A program made the position numbers and the translations under genes. The notes beneath the pieces are model-generated. The model ran no database searches. It was not told the origin of the DNA and saw only the letters and a program-made list of their open reading frames with translations. From Iris pallida (taxonomy: Eukaryota > Streptophyta > Magnoliopsida > Asparagales > Iridaceae), in the NCBI GenBank assembly GCA_029216955.1, contig JANAVB010006999.1:1821431-1885430 (forward strand): a stretch of DNA of 64,000 bases. The letters are read 5' to 3'. Shown piece after piece: positions 33,910-45,376 of this stretch; position 1 is the stretch's first letter, and every line of letters starts with the position of its first letter.

Positions 33910-36789
33910 AATTGGTATCAGAGCACGGCTTTACATCCTTGGTCTCTTCTTTGATTCATTTCAAATCAAAGTTGCATCGACGATTAACCAAAGTTGCTTC
34001 CACGATCACTCTACGTTGCTTCTGCGAGTAAATCAAAGATTGCTCTCGCGATTATTCTGTTGTTGTTCTGTAATCATCCTATGTTGTTCGTATCTGAAAG
34101 TTTATTGACCTCTTGGCTGCTTACTAGATGTTCCATACAATAAGTCTATATATATTGTGATATCCCTGAATGAATGATTGTTGTTGGTTTTGACACAAAT
34201 AACCCAATAATGACTCGATGCCATAGTATGCTATAGTGTGAATGCTGTTTGGAATGTGGGAATAAAGAAAAGTGGCTATATATGTTGTAACAAGTTGAGA
34301 ATTGCATGTGACGTTGGAGAAGAATTGTGAATGGGGTAATTGATGGATCAGTTCAACGTAACTGGTGAATTGACTCATGTGTGCTGGCTAGTGCTTTCGA
34401 GACCCTAAGAATGTTGGCTTGTGATATTAAGACCCCGAGATGTTGGCTAAGTGTTGTGATCATTATAGATCATCAATGTCCGGAATAGATTTGAGTGGGA
34501 TTGTTTAAGGATGGCTTCGTTTCTGAGTGGTATATTGCCTCTACCACCTCAAAACGAGATGTATGTTGACCCTTTCCATAGTATAGCAATAAGACTATCT
34601 GTGAGTATTGGGTAGTGTCGAGACTTAGCTGGAAGTCATGTATTATTGTTTAATGACTCGAGTGCCCCTTGACGGTGATGTTATGCTGGGAGGCAAGATT
34701 TCTAGAAATTATAACGGTGGCTTGGTTAGAAATTATTTAGTCGAGTGATGACTCAGACTAGTAAGACAGTTAGTATGCTATGGGTAAATGGATTTGGCTA
34801 GAGGATGTTGTGGCTTAAAACATCTGAATATTGACTTTGATTGGTTGGATGCAAATCATATGTGGCTAATACAAAGTTGGTTGCTAAGTTGAAAGTTTTG
34901 GAAATATTGTCGGTGAACCAAAGGAATATTAGAATCTGTGCCTTGACCCTAAGGTGTAATAGATGTCAATCCATCTTGATCACCAAAGGATAGTCGTTGC
35001 ATATGTGCATGTATGCTGAGGAATTAAATTGTACTAGAAAAATAACAAGTAGCAACCAGAATATTTGTGTTGCATAGAGGATGGTTAATTGATGCATGAA
35101 TTGTCGGATTGAATGGAATGAACTACTCGACCCTTGAGGTAGGGAATTTTAAGAATGTTCGTATGAGATTTTGATGGCTGGAAAATGAATGAGATTTAGA
35201 ATCACAAAATATGTTGGATAGTGTCGGTAGATGGTGTGATGTATAAATGGATGTCGGTTGAGATATAGATTACTGGCTTATGAATTAGTGGTGTGACTTC
35301 GTCATATAGACCGAATAGTATGATTCCAGAGTTATAGTAAGACTACCGGAATCGGTGACCCTTGAATAGTTAGCCTTGGCTTACGGATTCACATGAGTAC
35401 AAAGGACTTGAAATAGAAATTAAATCATTGGAAATTTACTTGATAGATTATTAGAACGATGAAAATCGTATGTCAGGTTGGAATTGACCGTTATGTTGAT
35501 AGATCGATTTTAGTCGATCGTTGGGTAAGTCTAGCATGAGCCTCTGTGGGAATTATTTCCTTGAGGAAGACCTTGGATAGATAGACTTGATCCTAGCGAC
35601 CGTGGGCTGCATAACCAGTTGTTGGCATAGCCGACAATGACGATTAGTTATTCAGACTGAGTTTATACCCATAGGTTTGGGTAGAGTTCCGTAGAACTGT
35701 CGGTTGCTCGTTGGCCCTAAGAATAAGGAACTAGTATAACCCTAGTAGCCGTCCACTCTAGGGAAGTCACCTGAATGATTAAGTTTAGCTGTCAGTGTAG
35801 CTAATCTTAGAGATTGACTGAATAATAGGTGACCATTGGAGACCCATAGGATGACCTTGTGGCATTGAACGAGAGATGGTGGTAATGAGTATTGACCTAA
35901 GGAAATGTACGCTTCAACTTATGCCTTGGAGATGTTGGATCGGTATCTATAGTCGGGTAGCTGGGTTAACCTTGACTGTTGCATAGAATTATACCCTAAC
36001 TCGGGTAATCGATAGTGGGTGACGTCGGATTGAATCTTTTAGAAAAGATGAATTACCTCAGTGAGAAATATTGGTAGATTTAGGAACGCATATAATTGCA
36101 TATTGTGAACTCTTGATATGATTGGCTCCAAGTTAGACCCTTGACCGAATGTTAGAAATATTATGCTTGGATAAAGAGCTTAACTGAGTTGTCCCTGATG
36201 TTAAGTGTTGTGGCCTGAAAGATAGTGATTGTGGCAAATGAATAAAGTAATAAGTCAATTGAAAGGATGCTAAGTCGGATTTGGAAAAGAGAGTTATATC
36301 GTAGCTGATCGAATCGCACTAACATGGAAGTTGGCTGAAGTACATATATTTTGGGGACGCCTAAAATATGTGTATTGATCCAGCCGAAGTGATAGGTTGC
36401 GACTGAGATAACATTATGGGAAGAGTTTATCGCACTAGTACGGACTTTAGCTGAAATGCATATGTTTTGGGGATGCCTGAAATATGTGTATGGATCCAAA
36501 CGAAGTGATATGTTGCGACCAAGATAGAAATGCAAGGAAAATGTTGGTGAATCAATAAGAAGTTGCAAGTTTTGGGAAAGAGAAAGACAGATTGAATCAT
36601 TGATGGATTAAAATGGTACAGTTGGATAGCTGTTTTGAGATGACCGAGTGTGCTGAAATGAATATTAAAGTGAAGCTGAATGAATAGTGAATCGAAGCTG
36701 AATGAGTAACTTGTTGTGACTAAGTGAATTAGTAGGATGAGTTGTTCCTTTAAGTTTCGAGAACGAAACTTTTTCTGAGTGGTATATTA
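33910..36789 (+). other. Internal region without coding content
   Basis: Apart from the primer site at its start and the polypurine-like end, no domain is recognisable in six frames. A tandem duplication of about 115 bp lies at about 36340-36530 (TTTTGGGGA.GCCT.AAATATGTGTAT twice). The phrase TTTCTGAGTGGTATATT occurs at about 34527-34543 and again immediately before the 3' LTR (36771-36787), so the terminal motif is present twice. Confidence 0.7.
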
Positions 36790-39021
36790 TGTAATGTCCC
36801 GCTCCGCGCGAGGCATTTGGTTGGCTTGTTGGATGCTATCAGGATGTTGGACCATGACTTATATTGGGAATTAGGAGAATTGAGACTGATACAGTCTCTC
36901 TTAGCTGGCTAGACAAAATGGGTATTGGAACGTGGCTCGCTGGTGGAGCTACGCTTAGTAGAATTGTGTGTGATCGGAACAGGAAGACCCTTTTATGCAT
37001 GTGAGTAGAACTGTCTTTCCTCCTCCTTACTCCTTCATGCTTAATAAAATAGAGTATTGAAATGCTATAAATTGTCCCCAAATGTCCCATGTTTTAGTTG
37101 TTGAATAATAAAGATGCTTATGCTGAGAATTATTGAAATGTACAACATATTAAACTGCTAATGTGATTTGATGCCTGAGAATGAATTGATAACATTGTCC
37201 CTTATATTTAATGCTGTTAAAACAGTAAAACACTTAATAATGAGATGCCTTGTGAATGATAGAATAGACAATGCACTGGCTATGAGAATTGAACGAATAC
37301 TTGAATCATGTACTCTCTGTATAACTGTTGCAAGAATATGAAATGTTGTCTGTCCCTTATAAGAAATAAAAGAATGAATAAATGTCCCTATGAAATGAAT
37401 GTATGTTATATTCCTTAGCAAATGGAACGATATGAGAAACGTTGCAATGAAGCAATGAATGAGAAATGATAAAGTATGGGATCTTTGAGATCACCAAATG
37501 AAATGATGGTAATGATGAAATGAATAAGTCATTAAATATGACTAATGATGCACTGTTGTCTTTACTTTCTTTAATATATTTTACTAAGCGATTATGTTCA
37601 CAATCGAGTCGGACACGCATTCGCATGGTCATGGACAACTTGTATACAAGATTTGAGTTTTAATTTCCTCGAACGGTACCGGAGCGCCGGGACCGATTCG
37701 GCCTAGGAGAAAATAATGATGAGTGTTGTGGGAGCACGGATAAGGCGAGGTGGCATAGAGGCTCGCCACCTACTATGCTGACCGCATTATCTTGAAATGA
37801 AATAAAATAAAAAGAGTCCATATGGTTTAACAACACCAGTGACCATGTAGTCAGGATGCATGCTAATGAATATTTTGTGCAGGCAGAGTAAGTATATCTG
37901 ATAACCTGTATTTGATGCAGGTATGAGAAGTCAGCTATCGGTAAGAAATCACATAATTGTGATATTGTATATGTGGGTTCAACTTGCCTGCTTAACATGC
38001 TAAATGAAATGATGCTGTGTTGTTGCCTTTAAAATGAGAAACTCTATAACATGCTCAACATGTTAAATGCGAATTGCTAATGCATTGCCTTTTAGATCAT
38101 TGCCATAACCGGTTGAATGATAACACCAAGTATGCTAAACGATGCCTTCAGGAAGTATTTCTATAATATGCTCAACGTGTTAACTCAACGTTGCTTAGAT
38201 GATGCCTTACACAAAGAAATGCTATACCATGCTATGACATGTTTACTTACTTCAATGTTTCTGCTTAAGAACTATAAACTGGTACTAGGCCCAAGTAGAA
38301 AGATCTTCTTATTAAATGCTTGCTAAATTGACCAGTTAGTGTTGGTTTAGGCGAGTGGGTTGGATTCTGCTCGCCAGTACATAGATGATGTGCTGATCCA
38401 CGTTTTGTGGGCAGGTGCTCGTGCTTGGGATGTTCTACACACGAAGATTGGCTTGATTGGTCCCGTGGCATCGAAGGTTTGTTGGGCATACAGAAGCTCT
38501 CCTTGTACAATATGATGTCCTCCGTTTATAAAGGGCATAATTTATGGAACATTGTAATTAGTGATACCAGTGAGTTGGAAGCCAAGTCGGTATATCGAGT
38601 TGTAATCCAATGTATCCAAGTATCAAATGTAAGCTGTATAGCATTGTTCAGTTGGCTTTCAACGTAAAGAGAGATGTGTTGTAAGCATTGTATTTCAATA
38701 CAAGTCTTGTGCTCTTCTTCAATTATCAATAAAGAGAATAAAGTTCTATATATCTCTGTGTGACTTCAAGTTATCCTTTTATCTCCGCTGCTATAAAGAA
38801 ATGATGTATTTCTATTCAATAAGAAAGATTGCCCTCATTAACTTCAATTTGTCTGCTTCTGCCGCTGTGATGTGTTCCTATTTGAAGATTATCAATTATG
38901 TACCATCTTTGCCTTGTACAAGTACAATACCAGACTTGTACGGCATCACGTCCAAGCGAGGACGATCGATTCCAAGAGATAAAACATGTGAATAAATTAC
39001 TCTATGAATTGGAGCATGGCA
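36790..39021 (+). repeat. 3' LTR of the element at 31676-39021
   Basis: Starts TGTAATGTCCCGCTCC and ends GAGCATGGCA. It differs from the 5' LTR by scattered substitutions, about a few percent by eye. Confidence 0.88.
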
Positions 39022-39341
39022 TACAATTATTCTCTAACTGTACAAGATCATCAAATCTGTAGGAACGAAGTCGTAAAGCAGAATACTCTGGACTCAATTT
39101 GCCAGTACGACTTGGTGTATAATATATTCCTAGACTCAATAAAAGTAAAAATTACATTACATAAAGAAATACAGACTCGAGTGGCAAACATAGCTTCGGT
39201 CTTGAACTGAGTAGATATCCGATCTTGATCAGTGTCCAAGTGTCCAAAACGTCTTGAGTAAACATCTGAGTAGCTCCGTATATTGAGACAGAGTTTGATC
39301 AATTATTAAAATTAGGTTTGACCATGACCAATGGGCCAACA

Positions 39342-39531
39342 ATCTTCTCCATTTTGATAATTGACAAATCTTGACTGATATAATATCTTTGGTATCTTTG
39401 ATAAGACAAAAATGAATTTCAGTAAAAAAAATTGTTCCTGTTAATCTTACAAAGAAACGATTAAGATGTTAGATCTTATTTCTCCCCCGTTGTAACTTAG
39501 CAAAATAATTACAAAAGAGAAAGCTCCCCCG
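39342..39531 (-). other. Polypurine array of Sirevirus 2
   Basis: On -: AATTATCAAAATGGAGAAG next to the LTR, ACGGGGGAGA at 39481-39490 and ACGGGGGAGCTT at 39521-39532. This matches the arrangement in Sirevirus 1 at 12312-12580. 39533-39850 is untranslated with no gene. Confidence 0.65.
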
Positions 39532-39850
39532 TAATATATGCATAAGTAATAATCAGTGAAGAAACAAAAAAAAGAAAAGAAATATTTATAGTGTTCACAG
39601 GCATGGTATATTAAAAAAAATATCGAAGCATGATAAAGAGTGCTATAACGAGATATGCTAAATAGTACTAAACTAATATAAATCTCTAAAGTAGAGAATA
39701 GAAAAAGATGTTTAACAGACAAACATCACAGAAAATGTCACAAAAAGTTTTAAAACTAGCACAAATAAAAGTACGGATACTAGCTTGGAATGTCGGAGCA
39801 TTTCCAAGTAAACAAAGACAATAAACAGTCACAATAGTACGACAAACTAG

Positions 39851-41137
39851 ACAAAAATGTCTAAATCACATCTCATCCTCATCATTATCATCATCAGTAG
39901 TAGTAGTCCTAGCACGACCACCATGTCCAGAAAGACCAGTTCCAGATGTGCCAGCTCCAGAGGTGTGTGGAGTAGCACCCGAACCACGGTACCAATCAGA
40001 AGCATTCCCTGGCTAGAACAGAGAATGGACCGCCTCATCCTCAATGCGGTAACTAGATACAGCAGGATCTCTAGGAAGAGAACTGGCAGAATGACCCGTC
40101 TGAGCAAATCGGAGATCGGCAAACGAGATGGCAATAGCCTGGAACTGAGTCACGTCACGAAACTCATGTTCCCTGCAAGTGTCAACAAAGAAAGTCTGTA
40201 TATCCGAAAGGTGCTGATGGATACCCTCAAAAGTCATAGGGTAGGTCTGAGGAGGAACAGGGGCAGTAGGAGCAGGAGCAGGAGGTGCAGGAGCAGCGGC
40301 AGTGCTGCGACAAGAAAGCTGAAGATACTTGGGCTAAGGGTCCAGAGCGCAAGTGGATAAATCGATATCAAAATGCTGAAAGATTCGAGGGATAAGCATC
40401 GCATAAGAAAGATTGCAGTCTCTTTTGCGACATCTTCCCATCATCTGGATGATAGTCTTAGGGGCAGAAAAAGGAATCCCCTTAAAAATATGATAGAGGG
40501 CAGATAGCTCAAGTGCAGTGACATCATCTTTCAAAGTGGATTTCGGAAGAATAGTAGAATAGATGATGCGATGTAACTCGTAGTTAAACAAGTTCAAGTT
40601 ATTGGCCTAGAACTTTCCAGGACGAGCACTTGCTGGCGCACAAAGCTCATTCTTGAAACTAACAAGAGTCGTGCCCTCAGGAAAGTCGAAGTCGGTGATG
40701 TCATCGAACGGGGTACCTTTGTTTGGAATACCAAGGATTTTCGCTAGCAACACATCATCGAACTCGATATCAATCCCGCCAATACGAGTTCTTGTGGTAA
40801 AAGTGTCTAACACGAAGTTACAGTAAAATAGTCGAAGGACATTAGTAGTTATAGAGAATTATTGGGTAACGAGACGGTGTAACCCTAATGCCTCAAACAA
40901 AGGACGATGATCTGGAAATACAGTCCATTTGATCAGAGCGACTGTGTATATTGTACACATGGCAAAGTCGGCATACCATAGTAAAGCTTGGTCATGAGTT
41001 TTGAAGTAAAACTCATCCGACACGTCGTCACCCGATTGGATCGGAGAAAAGTGGGAATCTGTATTCGAATCTGAAGATGATGCCTCTTCACTGGCATTAG
41101 TCTTCTTCCTATTGGAAGGATTGAATCCCTTAGGCAT
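39851..41137 (-). pseudogene. Extra ORF downstream of pol, Sirevirus 2
   Basis: ATG at 41137 (MPKGFNPSNRKKTNASEE) with a serine/acid-rich N-terminus. The homologous core follows: TRIGGIDIEFDDVLLAKILG (about 40780-40720), LFNYELHRIIYSTILPKS, DDVTALELSALYHIFKGIPF, APKTIIQMMGRCRKRD and SYAMLIPRIFQHFDI. After a stop near 40335 comes a C-terminal part (FEGIHQHLSDIQTFFVDTCR) and an acidic tail ending in DDDNDEDEM before a stop at 39857. At least four stops break it. The shared core with 12812-14047 shows that the ORF belongs to the element family and was kept long enough to be recognisable in two diverged copies. Product function unknown. No membrane segment seen. Confidence 0.72.
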
Positions 41138-41606
41138 TCTTTTCCAAAACTAGATAACCCTACAAAATTGAAGGTGGAGGGAAGAATGAGTTATACCTTC
41201 TGAAATTCAAGTATGTTGTAGAGGGATGGATTCTCCGCACGAATCCAAAGTTTGGATTGATTTCTCCACGTAGATTGGAAGCAAAAAAGTAGAGAAGAAC
41301 TAGGGTTTTGGGGGACTTCGGGCGGCTGTTGCTGCTGTTTTGATGAAGTTTGGAAGAGATGAAGAGGAGGGGGCCTCAGGTTCTGACTAAAAAGTATATA
41401 ACACCAATAGAACTCTAGCCGAATTCGGACCGAACTCGGGCCGAATTTGCCTAGGGTTCTCCTGAGTTTTAAAAAGAAAAACTTGTGGGCCACATCCTTT
41501 TCATCAACTTATTTCAAATATTTAATTCAAAGTTTAGTAATTTTAAACTTCAAATAATATAATTAATATTATTTTATAAATTAACTTTCGTTACTCAGCG
41601 TCTGTT

Positions 41607-41640
41607 TCAGGTTAGCTGTAGGAGTACTGTCCCAGCTAAC
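41607..41640 (-). promoter_or_regulatory. Conserved hairpin between pol and the extra ORF, Sirevirus 2
   Basis: GTTAGCTG (41611-41618) and CAGCTAAC (41633-41640) form a perfect 8-bp stem with a 14-nt loop. It contains the 16-mer shared with 14594-14609. It lies about 150 bp after the RNase H stop, the same place as in Sirevirus 1. Confidence 0.55.
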
Positions 41641-41769
41641 GGGAGTTCTCCGGGGAACAATTAAGTACCGCTTCGCTTCGACCGTAATCGTGGTGACATA
41701 CAGACTCTTTGTAGGCTTGTCTCGAAAACAGTTATTGAGTATTAAAAAAAATTAATTAATAGAAGAAAA

Positions 41770-43430
41770 TTAATTAATATTATTGACATCTAAAATTCCT
41801 AATTCTCGACGTAAATAATTGAAACGATCTTCCGCGAGAGGTTTTATGAAAATGTCAGCCAATTGATTCTGTGTGTCTATGTATACAAGGTCTATATCTC
41901 CATTTTGTTGATGATCTCTAAGAAAATGATGTCGAATCTCGATTTGCTTAGTACGATAATGACATACTGGATTCTTAGTCAAATTAATAGAACTAGTATT
42001 ATCACAGAAAATGGTTATGTGTGTGAAATATAATCCAAAGTCTTCTAAAGTTTGCTTCATCCACAAAATTTGTGCACAACAACATCCTGCGGCGATATAC
42101 TCAGCCTCAGTTGTTGATAATGCGACAGAATTTTGCTTCTTACTAAACCAAGAGACTAGGGCTTTTCCTAGGAAATGACATGTGCCGCTGGTACTTTTTC
42201 TATCTACTTTGTATCCAGCAAAATCAGCATCAGAATAATCGGTTAGGTCAAACGACAAAGTTTTAGGATACCATAAGCCGACAGAAGAAGTGCCTCTAAG
42301 GTATCGGAAGATACGCTTAACTACGCACAGATGTGATTCCTTAGGATTGGCTTCAAAACGTGCACACAAGCAAACACTAAACATAATATCAGGTCGACTA
42401 GCAGTTAAGTACAATAAGCTACTGATCATACCTCGATACTTACGTATGTCGACGGGTTTACCTTGTTCATCAATATCAAGCTTGGTTGAAGTCGCCATTG
42501 GAGTGCTAAGTGGTTTGACTGCTTCCAGGTCGAACTTTTTTAATAAATCTTTTGGGTACTTTGCTTGATTTTTAAACGTCCCATTGTTGGTTTGTTTGAT
42601 TTGCAGTCCGAGAAAGAATTTTAGCTCTCCCATCATGCTCATCCCAAACTTATTCTGCATTTACTTTGAAAATTCTTGACAAAGAGATTCATCAGTGGAT
42701 CCAAAAATAATATCATCTACATAGATTTGAATCAAAAAAAGATTGTTATTTAAAGATTTTATAAACAATGTAGTGTCAACCTTTTCCCTTTGAAAAATTG
42801 TTGTAGAAAAGAGCTTAGACGATCGTACCAAGCACGAGGGGCTTGTTTCAAACCGTATAAGGCTTTCTTCAACTTGAAAACATAATCAGGATTTTTGAAA
42901 TCAGTAAAACCTGGAGGTTGAGCTACATAAACTTCTTCTTTTATAAAACCATTTAAAAATGCACTTTTAACATCCATTTAAAATAATTTAAAATTATGAA
43001 AACATGCAAATGCACATAACATGTGAATGGATTCTAATCTTACAACTGGGGTATAAGTTTCATCGTAGTCGATACCTTCTTATTGATTGTATCCTTGAGC
43101 TACGAGTCGAGCCTTATTACGAGTCACTAAACCATTCTCATTCAGTTTGTTTCAGAATACCCAATGGGTGCCAATGACCGGATGATCAATGGGCTTGAGA
43201 ACAAGTTTCTAAACTTGATTCCGTTCAAATTGGTTTAATTCCTCGTGCATAGCATCTAACCAAAAATTATTACTACATGCTTCTTTAATATTTTTGGGTT
43301 CAAGCTGTGAGATAAAAGCAACACAGGAAGCTATATCTTTATTAGAGGAACGAGTACTTATACCATTGGTAATCTCACAAATTACCAAGTCCTTTGGATG
43401 ATCTGCCAAGAATCTCATCTCTTTTGGCAT
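41770..43430 (-). pseudogene. Copia reverse transcriptase and RNase H (Sirevirus 2)
   Basis: Linker (DLVICEITNGISTRSS, EELNQFERNQV), then RT ([40 protein letters not shown]) with YVDD at 42712-42723. An uninterrupted 296-codon frame (42660-41770) holds the RT thumb and RNase H (VALSTTEAEYIAAGCC, NQLADIFIKPL). It ends LDVNNIN and a stop. Stops or frameshifts lie between 43209 and 42977 and near 42760. It is better preserved than the matching part of Sirevirus 1. The linker reads back in frame into the gypsy protease upstream. Confidence 0.88.
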
Positions 43431-43508
43431 ATCCTCAGGATTGCTGGTTCCGGCTTCTGGTTCTGTATGTGATTTGCTTGAAGACTCAGTTGGTGCTTGG
43501 TGTGAAGG

Positions 43509-43900
43509 TTATGCATCTTTGTGTGAAGGTTTTACATCTTTGTGTGAAGGTTTCATGCAGGGTATCGACGCTTTGCCACACGAGTAGCAGAATTCGGGCT
43601 TTCCGAGTAGATGGAAGGTGACCTTCTTTCCTGCACAGTCAATGGTGGCCGAGCAAGCGCTGAGCCAATCCATCCCCAAAATGATGTTGTAGTCCTTAAA
43701 GTCCAGAATTATCGCATCTAGAGTCAATTTTCTTCCACCTATACATATGCAACCGTCTCTACAGATAGTATTTACCGGGATTGGTGTTCCCGACGGGGTG
43801 CTAATGCTAAGGTTAAGGCCTAACGGTGCCATGAAGAATTTGTGTTCGGCGATAAAGTTCGTCGATATATATGCGTAGCACCTGAATCAAACAATACACG
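43509..43900 (-). pseudogene. Ty3/gypsy retropepsin
   Basis: The catalytic loop FDSGAT is at about 43882-43899. A one-base loss near 43865 shifts the frame into 43832-43509, which holds ILDFKDYNIILGMDWLSAC (the conserved ILGMDWL flap-proximal motif) and IDCAGKKVTFHL. At the end come near-repeats KPSHKDVKPSHKDA and a stop, then the copia linker in the same frame. The enzyme processes the gag-pol polyprotein. Confidence 0.82.
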
Positions 43901-44230
43901 AACATATTTGTTATTGAAAATTAGTATACCTGTCACGACTGTGTCCGAAGCGAACGCTTCATCCCGCGTCATAGCGTAGACTTGTCCCTGGGCATTAGGA
44001 CGACGATCTTGGCCATTGGGTTTCGTGGCTTGAAGAGGTCGGGGTGCCTGTCCTCGATTTTCTTATTAATTTTGCTATGGTAGGGCATTATGATTCTGTC
44101 CTTGGGTCATACAGTCTCGAGATTGGTGACCCTTTTTCGCAAAAGAAGCATCTCCTGTCGAAGACAGAGCAGTTATGGGCATCGTACCTAAGGTGGTTGC
44201 ACTTGGTGCAATGAGGTAGTGCCATAGGTT

Positions 44231-45240
44231 CTACCCTTTGTAGCCGCCATTGTTTGGACGCTTTGCAGCGTGATTGTTGCCTCCCATATAGCTAGGATAT
44301 TTCTTACTTGAGTGGTGCACAACGTCGGAATCGACGGGAGGGTACCGGCTCTCAAGATAGAGAGCATGATTTAGAGCATCGCCCGTGGACTTGTATTCCG
44401 GTACCGTCATATGAGCAACAATAGAGGGCCGCAGACCCACTTCAAATCGTCGCACTCGATACTCTTCCGTATGAAAAAATACACCAGCAAATTTGGATAA
44501 TCAGTTGAACTCTGTTGCATACTGTTGTATTGTCCGATTTTCTTGCTTCAACTGCATGAATTCATTTTCCTTCTCTTGACGAATGGCTGAGGAAAGGTAC
44601 TCGATTTCAAAGGCTTTGCGGAACATGGCCCAAGAGATCGGCGCTGAGTTGTTATCGCGTCGGATCGTTTGTTTGTGCATGGCCCACCAGTCGTGCGCGT
44701 TCAAACGTAGTTGAAGTTGTGCGCAGGCGACTTGCTTAGATTCTTCAATGCCGAGGAGCTCGAAGTGATCTTCCAACTCTTCCAACCAGTCGATTGCCAT
44801 AAAAGGGCCTTCGGTACCGCTGAAGGAGATGCGACACACTTACTTGAATTCTGACACTTCAAAGTTGTAACTTTTCGGTACCGCAGGTTGACGCTTGGGC
44901 TCCTCTCAATCGACTTCGATGGGTTGGCTCATTGGCTTGGTGACAGTAGGCACAGTTACAGAGTTTCTGTTGGCCATAATTGTTTGGACGATCTGTTGTA
45001 GAGTATCAAGCTGCTTTTGTTTCATCTTAGTTTGTGCATCGAAACGAGCTTCGAATTGGGTCTGTCGTGCCTCCGTCTACCGATGTCGGTTCTCGAATTG
45101 TTTCTGCTGCGCCTCCATCATGTGCAGCATCCTCTTGATAGCATTATTAGAAGGTCCGGTCCGCGAACTGCTTGAACCACTCGAAGCACTTTGTTCTTGC
45201 TCGACCGTGATTTCTGCCACGGGTTTCGTCACTTCTACAA
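44231..45240 (-). pseudogene. Ty3/gypsy gag
   Basis: An N-terminal coiled-coil-like stretch (MMEAQQKQFENRHR ... FEARFDAQTKMKQKQLDTLQ) is followed by the retrotransposon gag domain: ISFSGTEGPFMAIDWLEELE, QLRLNAHDWWAMHKQT, FRKAFEIEYLSSAIRQEKEN, LKQENRTIQQYATEFN and VRRFEVGLRPSI. Stops are at about 45055, 44900, 44838 and 44498, mostly within one frame, so substitutions rather than indels killed it. The region 44230-43900 held the zinc knuckle (CTKCNHL..., CFFCEKG) but is frameshifted. Confidence 0.82.
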
Positions 45241-45361
45241 TACATAGACACACACATTAGTCTCAAAATATTATGGACTCATTGTATGGAACAACTTATC
45301 TCATCGACGCGAGGTCAAAGGTTTGTGACTCTAGATGGAAGGCCAAAGGATGTAAAGCCGT

Positions 45362-45373
45362 GCTCTGATACCA
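45362..45373 (-). other. Primer binding site of the gypsy 5' half (initiator Met type)
   Basis: TGGTATCAGAGC on -, three bases after the LTR end. It fixes the LTR boundary at 45377. Confidence 0.82.
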
Positions 45374-45376
45374 TTA

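Larger units (their letters stand above)
31676..39021 (+). mobile_element. Non-coding Ty3/gypsy-type LTR element with complete ends
   Basis: LTRs at 31676-33909 (2234 bp) and 36790-39021 (2232 bp) are flanked by the perfect duplication TACAA (31671-31675 and 39022-39026). After the 5' LTR comes AAT and the initiator-Met-type primer site TGGTATCAGAGC (33913-33924). Before the 3' LTR lies AAGTTTCGAGAACGAAACTT, the decayed Tekay/Del-type end. The 2.9-kb internal region has no readable gag or pol, so it is non-autonomous or long dead. The 5' LTR start is TA instead of TG. Confidence 0.9.
39022..43500 (-). mobile_element. Sirevirus-like copia element 2, 3' half only
   Basis: On - the order is RT, RNase H, conserved hairpin, extra ORF, polypurine array and part of the 3' LTR (39022-39341, ending CAACA on +). 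The LTR part resembles that of Sirevirus 1 (AATAAAAG...AAATACAGACTC, TTGATAATT). The rest of the LTR should lie left of 31676 but I cannot align it. gag, protease and integrase are missing. At 43500 the sequence continues into a gypsy protease. Confidence 0.8.
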
